From NCBI GenBank assembly GCA_025454795.1, contig JALONT010000011.1, positions 1 to 64,000 of the forward strand: DNA of 64,000 nt, read 5' to 3'. Origin of the DNA: Bacteroidales bacterium (GTDB lineage Bacteria; Bacteroidota; Bacteroidia; Bacteroidales; VadinHA17). Shown one piece after another: positions 50,990 through 59,202 of the stretch. The first letter of the stretch is position 1, and each line of letters opens with the position of its first letter. A program made the translations under genes and the position numbers. Below the pieces are notes generated by a model. The model saw only the letters and a program-made list of their open reading frames with translations. It did no database searches and was not told the DNA's origin.

Positions 50990-51732
50990 TCTAACATTCT
51001 GAGTGTCAGATTGTGTCCGTCCCACACAGCATAGCTGCTGTTTTTAATCCAGTCTCCCAGGAAAACAACCTCTCCTCCCTGCTTCATGTTGTAATTCATT
51101 GCAAGATGACGGTGACCAAAAATGAAGTAATCAATTTTCTCTTTTGCTGCAACGCTCATGGCATATCTTATCAGATCTTCTTTTTCTTCTCCAAGGAATC
51201 CTTCAGAAATGCCCTTTCCGAGTCTTGAGCTCTTGGACCATCTTTGACCAATACCTACACCAACCGAAGGGTGAAGCGCAGAATATAATACCCTCAATGG
51301 CATGTTATGGAATATCTTCAGAAGAATTTTATATCCAAAATTCTTATTGCCAAGACCTTCTCCGTGAGCAAGATAAAATCTCTTACCGTTAAAAGAAGTG
51401 GTAAACGGTCCTGTATGGACAATGATACCGCACTCTTTGGTAAGGTAATTTCCAACCCACATGTCATGATTCCCTGTGAAGAAATGAACCGGAATGCCTG
51501 AGTCAGTTATTGATGCCACTGTTCCCAGGAACCTCGTGAAACCACGCGGAACTACCAGCTTATATTCCCACCAGAAATCAAAAATATCACCGATAAGATA
51601 AATTTCAGCAGCTTCAGCGGCAATTTCATTAAGCCACCTGACTATCTTTTTTTCACGTTCAGAAGGATTGGATCCGGCAATCAATCCGAGATGAAAATCT
51701 GAAGCAAAAAATATTTTACCCGGGTGTTCCAA
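50986..51732 (-). CDS. lpxH: UDP-2,3-diacylglucosamine diphosphatase (LpxH-like metallophosphatase)
   Basis: LpxH hydrolyses UDP-2,3-diacylglucosamine to lipid X and UMP, a step of lipid A synthesis, at the cytoplasmic face of the inner membrane. The 248-residue metallophosphoesterase has the family motifs: FASDFHLGL at the start, GDIFDFWWEYK near 47, GNHDMW near 85, HGEGLG near 119 and FGHRHLAM near 200. The order and lengths fit the Bacteroidota LpxH branch. It is convergent with the SiaB-like gene (4-bp overlap) and 8 bp downstream of the TlpA-like gene on the same strand. Other lipid A genes are elsewhere. Confidence 0.9.
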   Translation of the reverse strand: MEHPGKIFFASDFHLGLIAGSNPSEREKKIVRWLNEIAAEAAEIYLIGDIFDFWWEYKLVVPRGFTRFLGTVASITDSGIPVHFFTGNHDMWVGNYLTKECGIIVHTGPFTTSFNGKRFYLAHGEGLGNKNFGYKILLKIFHNMPLRVLYSALHPSVGVGIGQRWSKSSRLGKGISEGFLGEEKEDLIRYAMSVAAKEKIDYFIFGHRHLAMNYNMKQGGEVVFLGDWIKNSSYAVWDGHNLTLRMLD

Positions 51733-51740
51733 AATTCTGG

Positions 51741-52901
51741 TTATTTAGTAAATAACTGATTAAGCTTTATCTGAAGTGTTTTTCCATGCAGATTGGATGC
51801 AATTATATTCCCTTCAGGATCAAACAGATAATTTGCAGGAACAGATCGCACATTAAAAAGCCTTGCATTTACAGGGTCGTCAGGATCATTTTCCCTGGTG
51901 CTTATCCATGGAAGCTCATCGAATTTTACTGCACTCTTCCATGCTTTTTCATCTTTATCAAGGCTGATCTGGTATATTTCAAATCCTTTCTTACGGAACA
52001 TTCTGTAATATTCCTTGAGTTGAAGGTTCTCAGTTATACATTCCCTTGATTCTGCAGACCAGAATGCAAGAAGCACGTATTTTCCCCTGAGTGAGGAGAG
52101 TGCAACTTTCTTCCCGTTAATATCTGAAAGGTCAGGATCGAGTTTTGTCTCCGGAAGTTTTTTTGATATCTGTTCAAGCTGTCTGGAGAACATCTGATTC
52201 ATCTCTTTCTCAAAATCACTTACAAGGGCCCTGGTATGTTTAGATTCGGGGTAGTGCTTTTTCAAAGAGTCGGAAACAATTTTCAGATATTGCAAATCGC
52301 GTGCATCATAAAGGACGTATGTCTGATCGTTTAACCGCTGATAAAGGGCTTTTATGGCAGCAAGCGAATTGATATTATTTATGATGAACTCAATATTAAA
52401 TTTCCGCTGGGCTTTCATTTGTGCCGTTAGCTCCTGTTCAAGGAGCGATGCCTCTGTTTCAGAGCCAGGTTCCTTTAAAGCCTTATCATAAAGAGGAGCA
52501 AGTGAATCAATTCTGGCTTTTGTCTCAATAAGCCTGAGATCAAGTATTTGTATAAGTTCTGACCCGTGAGATCCTTCAACTTTATAATCATTGTAGAGAT
52601 TTACGTCGTTAAAAGAGATTTTAATTTTTTCAGCTGGTTCACAAAGGAGTGTGATAAACTCGTTTACTGAATAGCCAACCTGGTAGAAGTCAGGTTCAGT
52701 GGCTTCTACCCTGAATCTGAAGTTACCTTTCCTGCTTATTTTTGATGAATCGATCAATAAAGGAGTATTTACATCAACCCTGCTGAGGTAAATATAATCC
52801 TGCTTATTGAACTTAACAGTTCCATGAACAGTGAAAACCCTGTTTTTATTGCAACCGGAAAAGAGGATTACGGGGATCAGGAATAACAGAAACCTTTTCA
52901 T
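51741..52901 (-). CDS. DUF4369/thioredoxin-fold lipoprotein with a degenerate active site
   Basis: The 386-residue protein has a lipoprotein signal (MKRFLLFLIPVILFSGC), an N-terminal DUF4369 beta domain (to about 120), a helical middle and a C-terminal TlpA/AhpC-type thioredoxin domain. Where the active site should read WCxxC after FWAS, this one reads FWSAESREC. The first redox cysteine is replaced by serine and only the second remains. It may be a non-redox or one-cysteine variant. It follows its intact paralogue (52936-54102) by 34 bp and shares the DUF4369 plan, so the pair may work together in the periplasm. Confidence 0.83.
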   Translation of the reverse strand: MKRFLLFLIPVILFSGCNKNRVFTVHGTVKFNKQDYIYLSRVDVNTPLLIDSSKISRKGNFRFRVEATEPDFYQVGYSVNEFITLLCEPAEKIKISFNDVNLYNDYKVEGSHGSELIQILDLRLIETKARIDSLAPLYDKALKEPGSETEASLLEQELTAQMKAQRKFNIEFIINNINSLAAIKALYQRLNDQTYVLYDARDLQYLKIVSDSLKKHYPESKHTRALVSDFEKEMNQMFSRQLEQISKKLPETKLDPDLSDINGKKVALSSLRGKYVLLAFWSAESRECITENLQLKEYYRMFRKKGFEIYQISLDKDEKAWKSAVKFDELPWISTRENDPDDPVNARLFNVRSVPANYLFDPEGNIIASNLHGKTLQIKLNQLFTK

Positions 52902-52935
52902 TAATTATTTTAATTGGATAATTGTTTTAAAAGGA

Positions 52936-54102
52936 TTACTTACCGAAAACCTCTTCAAGCTTAACCTGTAGCATTTCACCTCTCAGGTTTGATGCAATTA
53001 CCATTCCGTCCTTATCAAGGAGGAAATTCGCAGGGATCGACTCAATACTGTACAAAGGTACAACCACAGAGTTCCAGTATTTTACATCGCTCACGTGTAT
53101 CCATTTTTCAAGATGGTCATCAGCGATGCCTTTCAACCATGCTTCTCTTGTTTTGTCAAGAGAAACCTGGAATATCTCGAATCCTTTACTGTGATAAGTT
53201 TCATAAGCTTTCACAAGGTTGGGATTTTCACGTCTGCATGGAGAGCACCATGAAGCCCAGAAATCGAGAAGGACAACCTTACCCCTGGTTGAGGAAAGTT
53301 TTATTGTATCACCCTGAGGACCGGGTAGAGATATCTCCGGTGCTTCGGTCCCGCCACCTGAAACAGGTAAAGAAAGCTCATGTCCCTTTAAATCGGCAAC
53401 GAGTGCCTGAACCTGTTCATGCAATGACTTAACAGGTTCATATTCAGGATATTCAAGAGATAATGCTGAATCTACCTTCAGGAAGTACTTAATGTCTTTT
53501 TCAGGGTTAAGGACATATTCATTGGGTGCCGCCTGCTGATATAAGGCGACCATACTTATAAGTGAAGTAAGGTTTTCATCAATATATTTCTTTGTAAAGG
53601 TGTTAAGATTATTAAGGTAGATGTTTGCAAGGCTGTCCAGACGATCCATCACTGCAGGAAGATCAGAAGCATTAAGGCTCCGGAGATAAACCTCCCGCAG
53701 GCTTTTAAGCTGACCGATCGTTTTCCTCAGTTCTATATTATAATCATTCATAAGCGCAGTTCCCTTTGAACCTGAAATAATAGCCGGATAATTTAATGAA
53801 TCGCGATAAGCAGTAATTTTGATATTCTGGCCCGGTTCAAGGAGCATGGTAAGAAAATTTGTTTCATCTGTTTTCAGAAGGTAAAAAGAAGGATTTTCGA
53901 CATTTCTGGAGAAAATAAATGTTCCGTCTTCAGAGACCATGGCAGAATCAACAGTTACAAGCTTATCCGGCTGAAGTTCATCAAGATAAACATATTCTCC
54001 TTTTGTGGGATTTATGAGTTTGACATTAATATCAATATTGTTACTTTTACAACTTGCAGCAACCATACCAACAATTAAAAACAAAATGAGGTTATTCTTC
54101 AT
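52936..54102 (-). CDS. DUF4369/TlpA-type thiol-disulfide oxidoreductase lipoprotein
   Basis: The 388-residue protein has a lipoprotein signal (MKNNLILFLIVGMVAASC, acylated cysteine 18), a DUF4369 beta domain and a helical segment. A C-terminal thioredoxin domain follows with an intact active site FWASWCSPC near residue 280 and the cis-proline segment ESIPANFLLDKDG. It would act as a periplasmic thiol-disulfide oxidoreductase, a protein class that is abundant in Bacteroidota. ATG 54102 is chosen over 54108 because it starts the signal peptide directly. It has a predicted promoter (54144-54171) and is followed by its degenerate paralogue. Confidence 0.9.
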   Translation of the reverse strand: MKNNLILFLIVGMVAASCKSNNIDINVKLINPTKGEYVYLDELQPDKLVTVDSAMVSEDGTFIFSRNVENPSFYLLKTDETNFLTMLLEPGQNIKITAYRDSLNYPAIISGSKGTALMNDYNIELRKTIGQLKSLREVYLRSLNASDLPAVMDRLDSLANIYLNNLNTFTKKYIDENLTSLISMVALYQQAAPNEYVLNPEKDIKYFLKVDSALSLEYPEYEPVKSLHEQVQALVADLKGHELSLPVSGGGTEAPEISLPGPQGDTIKLSSTRGKVVLLDFWASWCSPCRRENPNLVKAYETYHSKGFEIFQVSLDKTREAWLKGIADDHLEKWIHVSDVKYWNSVVVPLYSIESIPANFLLDKDGMVIASNLRGEMLQVKLEEVFGK

Positions 54103-54143
54103 TAACAAAATATTTATTAATATTTTCTAAAATTATTGAATTG

Positions 54144-54171
54144 CAAAGTTATTCTTTTTTTTTACCGGCAA
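54144..54171 (-). promoter_or_regulatory. Predicted promoter of the TlpA-type gene pair
   Basis: Minus-strand TTG (54169-54171) and TAACTTTG (54144-54151), 17 bp apart. Transcription would begin near 54137. The downstream genes to lpxH may be on this transcript. Confidence 0.5.
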
Positions 54172-54280
54172 CCCGCCGTTAAAAATTAATAATTTTCAGG
54201 ATTCAAAAGGCCGGTTTGCAATATTGGGAGAAAATTGCTAACTTAAATGACTTTTTTATTTCAGATAAAACAGTAATTAT

Positions 54281-56230
54281 ATGAGTTACATAAAGTTCGA
54301 AAAGGCACAGATCGTCAATCTTGAGTTTTCGCTTGGTAGGGAAATCATCAGAACAAACAGAGCCGGATCATATGCTTCTACAACTATAGTTGAGTGCAAT
54401 ACACGTAAATATCATGGATTGCTTATCTGCCCGGTGGATGAGCTTGGCGGAGGCAGATACGTTCTTCTTTCTTCTCTTGATGTAACCGTTGTAAACAATG
54501 ACAAAAGTTTCAATATTGGTATCAGAAAATATAAAGGTGATTATTTCAGCCCGAAAGGGCACAAGTACCTTGAAGACTTTGGAACTGAAAGCATTCCGGA
54601 AAGGATATTCAGGGTGGGAAATGTCTTGCTGAAAATGGAGAGGCTGATAGTTCATTATGAAGAACAACTGCTGGTAAGGTACACGATCCTTGAGGCTTCG
54701 GAACCTATGAAGCTTCAGTTAAGACCGTTTCTGGCTTTCAGGAGCATCCATGAGCTGACTCATGCAAACCTTGCTGCCAATACGAAAATAGAACCGGTTA
54801 AAAACGGTATAAAATCCAAAATGTACGAAGGATTCCCATCGTTGCATATGCAGTTTTCATCAAAAGCTGAATTTATTCATGTGCCTGACTGGTTCCTTGG
54901 AGTGGAATATATCGAAGAACAGAAAAGAGGTTATGATTATTCAGAGGATCTTTTTACTCCGGGATTCTTTGAACTGAATGCAAAGAAGGGCGACACAATT
55001 GTATTTTCAGCGTCAACCCATGAGGAAAATCCAACAGGCTTTAAGACTAAATTCACAAAGACCGTTGCAGGTAAGATTCCCCGGGATAATTTTGTTAACT
55101 GTCTCAGGAATGCAGCTCAGCAATTTATTGAAAAAAGAGGTGGTGAAGTACTGATTATTGCCGGATATCCCTGGTTTGGATCCTGGGGCAGGGATACATT
55201 TATTTCGCTGCCAGGACTTGCTATGGCCCGCCATAAACTTACTCTCTTCAGGGAAGTGCTCGATACACAGGTGAACAGAATGAAGGACGGTTTGTTCCCC
55301 AACATGGGGGCAGGAGGTCATTATGCATTTAATTCCGTTGATGCTCCGTTATGGTTCTTCTGGTCCCTTCAGCAATATATGGAAAACGGAGGCTCTGATT
55401 GTTGTGAACGATACGGAGCAGCAGCAAAATCAGTACTGAATGCATATAAGAATGGCACTGCTTTTAATATTCATATGAGAGACAATGGCCTTGTTTATGC
55501 AGACGCTCCGGGAAAATCTCTGACCTGGATGGATGCTGTTGTAAACGGGATTCCTGTCACACAGCGAAGAGGTTATGCAGTGGAAATAAATGCCCTCTGG
55601 TATAATGCGGTATGCTTCGCATTGAAGATGGCAGAAACCGAGAAAGATAAAAAATTCATTAAAGAATATGATTATCTGCCTGACCTGATTAAAAAATCAT
55701 TTGTTGAATTATTCTGGGACGAAAAGACAGGTTACCTGGCAGATTATATTAATGATGAGGAGGGAAGCAACTTTTTTGTCAGACCAAATATGATCATGGC
55801 CGTTTCACTTCCTTACACAATGCTTGAAAAGGATCAAATGAAGAAGATTCTTGATATAGCAGATAAAGAGCTTGTTACACCAAGAGGGCTCAGGACGCTT
55901 TCTCCCGGCAATAAATTTTATAAGGGAACCTATTATGGCAACCAGGAAGAGAGAGATAAAGCATATCATCAGGGTACGGTCTGGCCATGGCTTTTTGGTC
56001 CATTCTGCGAAGGATGGTTAAGGGTGTACGGAAAACAGGGAGTGAAGAAAGTAAAAAATCTTATTTGCGGCCTTGAGGAATGTATGGGCGAACATGGTAT
56101 AACTTCACTATCGGAAATCCATGACGGAGATCCACCGCATGCTCCCCGTGGTGCAATTTCTCAGGCATGGAGCGTGGGTGAGGTATTAAGGATAATTGAC
56201 TTGCTTAAGAAAAATTATTCAAATCAATAA
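54281..56230 (+). CDS. Glycogen debranching enzyme (amylo-alpha-1,6-glucosidase type)
   Basis: The enzyme removes alpha-1,6 branches from glycogen or maltodextrin. The 649-residue protein has a beta-rich N-terminal domain (GDE_N; RAGSYASTTIVECNTRKYHG in pieces, LLICPVDELGGG). An (alpha/alpha)6 barrel follows with GYPWFGSWGRDTFISLPGLAM near 288-308, which contains the catalytic aspartate. It continues with LTWMDAVVNGIPVTQRRGYAVEIN and HQGTVWPWLFGPFCEGWLR, both conserved in the family. It has no signal peptide, so it is cytoplasmic. It heads the glycogen cluster and the next gene starts 13 bp after its stop. Confidence 0.92.
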   Translation: MSYIKFEKAQIVNLEFSLGREIIRTNRAGSYASTTIVECNTRKYHGLLICPVDELGGGRYVLLSSLDVTVVNNDKSFNIGIRKYKGDYFSPKGHKYLEDFGTESIPERIFRVGNVLLKMERLIVHYEEQLLVRYTILEASEPMKLQLRPFLAFRSIHELTHANLAANTKIEPVKNGIKSKMYEGFPSLHMQFSSKAEFIHVPDWFLGVEYIEEQKRGYDYSEDLFTPGFFELNAKKGDTIVFSASTHEENPTGFKTKFTKTVAGKIPRDNFVNCLRNAAQQFIEKRGGEVLIIAGYPWFGSWGRDTFISLPGLAMARHKLTLFREVLDTQVNRMKDGLFPNMGAGGHYAFNSVDAPLWFFWSLQQYMENGGSDCCERYGAAAKSVLNAYKNGTAFNIHMRDNGLVYADAPGKSLTWMDAVVNGIPVTQRRGYAVEINALWYNAVCFALKMAETEKDKKFIKEYDYLPDLIKKSFVELFWDEKTGYLADYINDEEGSNFFVRPNMIMAVSLPYTMLEKDQMKKILDIADKELVTPRGLRTLSPGNKFYKGTYYGNQEERDKAYHQGTVWPWLFGPFCEGWLRVYGKQGVKKVKNLICGLEECMGEHGITSLSEIHDGDPPHAPRGAISQAWSVGEVLRIIDLLKKNYSNQ

Positions 56231-56242
56231 CGGATTCAGGAT

Positions 56243-57535
56243 ATGCGTGTGTTAATGTTTGGATGGGAATTCCCGCCGCATATTTCGGGCGGGTTAGGGA
56301 CAGCCAGCTATGGTCTTACAAAAGGTATGGCAACACTGGATGATCTGGAGGTGATTTTTGTTGTCCCCAAAGCGTGGGGAGATGAAGACCAGAGCATGGT
56401 ACGGCTGATTGGCGCCAACAAAGTTCCTGTTGCATACAAGCAGATCTTTTATAAAGGTACAAGACATCCGATTGAAAAAATTGAAATCTCATCTAAAATA
56501 GTGCCCTATACCGACCCTGAGGATTTCTGGAAACTGGTCAGATCCGAGGTGTCAGGCCACCGGCTCTTTGTTTATACAAACAATAAAGGCATGGTGGATT
56601 TTTCAGGCAGGTATGACAGGAACCTGATGGAAGAGATCTCTAAATACTCCATTGTTGCTTCAGTAATTGCCGAGGAGAACGAATTTGACATTATCCACGC
56701 ACATGACTGGCTCGCTTATCCTGCCGGAATAGCAGCAAAGGAAGTATCAGGTAAACCGCTGGTGATCCATGTCCATGCCACTGATTTTGACAGAAGCGGA
56801 GGGAACGTTAATCCCGATGTTTACAGGATTGAAAAGAGCGGTATGGACGCTGCTTCCAAAATCATAACTGTCAGCAACCTCACCCGCGATATTGTCATTA
56901 ACAAATACAATATTCATCCCGACAAGGTGGAGACTGTTTACAATGCAGTAGAACCTATGGAGATCTCCGATGATATTATCCTGAAAAAAGGTTTTGATGA
57001 AAAAGTTGTCACCTTCCTCGGCAGGATAACTCTTCAGAAGGGTCCCGAATATTTTATTGAGGCGGCATACAAGGTTCTGAAGGTAATGCATAACGTCAGA
57101 TTCGTCATGGCAGGTTCGGGGGATATGATGGAAAGAATGATGAGACGGGCAGCCTCACTCAAAATAACTGACCGTTTCCACTTTACCGGATTCCTGTGGG
57201 GAAGAGATGTTTTTACATTGCTTTCTATGAGCGATGTTTACATAATGCCTTCGGTATCAGAGCCATTCGGAATCTCTCCTCTTGAAGCCATGCAGTCAAA
57301 CGTACCTGTGATTATCAGCAAGCAATCTGGTGTTGCTGAAATCCTTACCCATGCGGTTAAGACCGACTTCTGGGATATTGATGCCATGGCTGATGCTATT
57401 TACGGCATCCTTAATTACCCTGCACTGGCAAGCATGTTCATTAAAAATGGGAAAGAAGAAGTTATCAGGCTGAAATGGGACAATTCAGCCAGGCACGTAA
57501 GGGACATTTATGAAAGAGTAATTTGGAATAAATAA
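56243..57535 (+). CDS. Glycosyltransferase family 4, alpha-glucan synthesis context
   Basis: The 430-residue protein is a GT-B transferase with the glycogen/starch synthase-like N-terminus MRVLMFGWEFPPHISGGLG followed by TASYGLTKGMA. It has IIHAHDWLAYPAG and VIHVHATDFDRSGG in the first half. The second half has FLGRITLQKGPEYFIEAA and the donor site SVSEPFGISPLEAMQSNVPVI with E-x7-E spacing. It resembles GT4 glucosyltransferases (for example GlgM/GlgA-like archaeal and bacterial proteins), while its length is short of classical GlgA. Its position between debranching and GH57 enzymes argues for glucan elongation. Donor (ADP- or UDP-glucose or maltose-1-phosphate) is not decided. Confidence 0.85.
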   Translation: MRVLMFGWEFPPHISGGLGTASYGLTKGMATLDDLEVIFVVPKAWGDEDQSMVRLIGANKVPVAYKQIFYKGTRHPIEKIEISSKIVPYTDPEDFWKLVRSEVSGHRLFVYTNNKGMVDFSGRYDRNLMEEISKYSIVASVIAEENEFDIIHAHDWLAYPAGIAAKEVSGKPLVIHVHATDFDRSGGNVNPDVYRIEKSGMDAASKIITVSNLTRDIVINKYNIHPDKVETVYNAVEPMEISDDIILKKGFDEKVVTFLGRITLQKGPEYFIEAAYKVLKVMHNVRFVMAGSGDMMERMMRRAASLKITDRFHFTGFLWGRDVFTLLSMSDVYIMPSVSEPFGISPLEAMQSNVPVIISKQSGVAEILTHAVKTDFWDIDAMADAIYGILNYPALASMFIKNGKEEVIRLKWDNSARHVRDIYERVIWNK

Positions 57536-57545
57536 GCAATATTAT

Positions 57546-59162
57546 ATGAGTGCAGCAGGCAAAAAAGCAATTTGCTTTTATTTTCAGGTTCATCAGCCCT
57601 TCCGGCTAAAGAGGTACAGGTTTTTCGACCTTGGCCATGATCATTATTATTATGATGATTTCTCAAATGAATCCATAATGAAAAAAGTGGCAGGCAAATG
57701 CTATATCCCTGCCAATAAGATCATACTTGATCTCATTCAGAAGCATAAGGGGAAGTTCAAAGTCACCTATTCGCTTTCCGGGAATGTAATAAACCAGTTC
57801 AGACTCTATGCTCCTGAAGTACTTGATTCCTTCAGGCAGCTTGCCGAAACAGGAATGGTTGAATTTCTTGGTGAAACTGATTCCCATTCTCTCTCATCTC
57901 TTAAAAGCAGAACCCAGTTCGAACACCAGGTAGAAATTCATCGGCAGATGATGAAGACTTATCTTGGAGTCGAACCGACCTCATTCAGAAATACCGAATT
58001 AATATATTCCGACCTGATCGGATCGTGGGTGGCGGAAATGGGCTATAAAGCTATGCTGACAGAGGGCGCAAAGCATGTAATGGGATGGAAAAGTCCAAAT
58101 TATCTGTACTGTAATTCAATAAATCCAAGACTTAAAGTTCTGCTGAGAAACTTTGTCCTCAGCGATGATATTGCATTCAGGTTTTCAAACAAAAAATGGA
58201 GCGCATGGCCCCTGACTGCCGACAAGTATGCCTCATGGCTGAATAAGCTGGCTCCTAAAAGTGAACTTGTGAATATTTTTCTGGACTACGAAACTTTCGG
58301 GGAACATAACTGGAAGGAGACAGGTATCTTTGATTTTCTCCAGCACCTTCCGGGAGCTATTCTTAAAAAAACACCCTTTAAGTTCATGACACCTTCAGAA
58401 GTTGCTGATACACTGCAGCCTGTTTCGGCAATCAGCGTACCTTCTCCCATATCCTGGGCCGATGAAGAGCGTGATATAACAGCATGGCTTGGCAATGAGC
58501 TTCAAACTGCGGCTATCGATAAGCTTTTTGAGTTGTCAGAAAGGATGATTAAATGCAATGATGAGCAGATGAATAAAGACTGGGAATACCTTCAGTCAAG
58601 CGACCATTTTTATTATATGGCGACAAAGTTCTTTTCTGATGGTGCAGTTCATGCTTATTTCAATCCGTATGAAACTCCCTATGATGCATTTATGAATTAC
58701 ATGAATGTGCTGAGCGATTTTGAAATAAGAGTGAACAGGTATTTCCCTGCAACAGACGAGCAGCTTCAGATATCAAACCTCGATATGCAGCTTAGGGAAA
58801 AGGATAAAATAATTGAAAAGCAGGCAGCTGAAATTGAAAAACTTATGAAGAAGCAATCAAGAACCAGGCCTGTCAGACGTATTGCGGTTAAAAAAGATTC
58901 TAAACCTTTGTTGAAGGAGCTGGCTCATAAACTGATTACAGACTCTGTCGGGGAAAAGGCTCCCATTAAAAAAGCTACCATTAAAAAAGCTGCTGTTAAA
59001 AAAGTTACCGTCAAAAAAGTTGCTGTTAAAAAAGTTACAGTTAAGAAAACATCCGCAGCTGCAAAGAAGAAAACAAAACCGGTAAAAAAGGCTGCTCCTG
59101 AGAAGAGTACCACAACAAAAGCTGCTCCGAAGAAAGCAGTTAAAAAAGTCAAAAAAACATAA
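57546..59162 (+). CDS. GH57 family glycoside hydrolase/alpha-glucanotransferase with histone-H1-like lysine-rich tail
   Basis: GH57 enzymes include alpha-amylases, amylopullulanases, branching enzymes and 4-alpha-glucanotransferases. The 538-residue protein has all five family motifs: HQPFRL near residue 17, GETDSHSL near 113, the nucleophile Glu in FRNTELIYSD near 147, the acid Asp in DYETFGEH near 248, and a C-terminal helical domain to about 400. A coiled coil with LREKDKIIEKQAAEIEKL comes next, then a 100-residue tail of Ala/Lys/Val repeats (VKKVAVKKVTVKK and similar). The tail is histone-H1-like or AlgP-like in composition. It has no signal peptide. The cluster position suggests work on intracellular glycogen; the tail may bind polyanions or DNA. 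The debated point is the exact reaction. Confidence 0.85.
   Translation: MSAAGKKAICFYFQVHQPFRLKRYRFFDLGHDHYYYDDFSNESIMKKVAGKCYIPANKIILDLIQKHKGKFKVTYSLSGNVINQFRLYAPEVLDSFRQLAETGMVEFLGETDSHSLSSLKSRTQFEHQVEIHRQMMKTYLGVEPTSFRNTELIYSDLIGSWVAEMGYKAMLTEGAKHVMGWKSPNYLYCNSINPRLKVLLRNFVLSDDIAFRFSNKKWSAWPLTADKYASWLNKLAPKSELVNIFLDYETFGEHNWKETGIFDFLQHLPGAILKKTPFKFMTPSEVADTLQPVSAISVPSPISWADEERDITAWLGNELQTAAIDKLFELSERMIKCNDEQMNKDWEYLQSSDHFYYMATKFFSDGAVHAYFNPYETPYDAFMNYMNVLSDFEIRVNRYFPATDEQLQISNLDMQLREKDKIIEKQAAEIEKLMKKQSRTRPVRRIAVKKDSKPLLKELAHKLITDSVGEKAPIKKATIKKAAVKKVTVKKVAVKKVTVKKTSAAAKKKTKPVKKAAPEKSTTTKAAPKKAVKKVKKT
58960..59050 (+). repeat. 15-bp tandem repeats encoding the (x)(x)(V/I)KK tail units
   Basis: Six consecutive 15-bp units of the form xxx-xxx-(G/A)TT-AAA-AAA (with small changes) lie in the GH57 gene, each encoding two variable residues followed by Val/Ile-Lys-Lys. 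Most units contain a run of six to seven A. These could expand, contract or slip. Confidence 0.75.
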
Positions 59163-59202
59163 TTGAAGAAACTGAAAATCCATAATTTGTTATAATCAGA
59201 AA

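Noticed and set aside
58857-59183. Phe/Cys-rich reading frames antisense to the GH57 tail
   Set aside because: They arise from the lysine-rich repeats read on the other strand, with no start signal or independent coding evidence.
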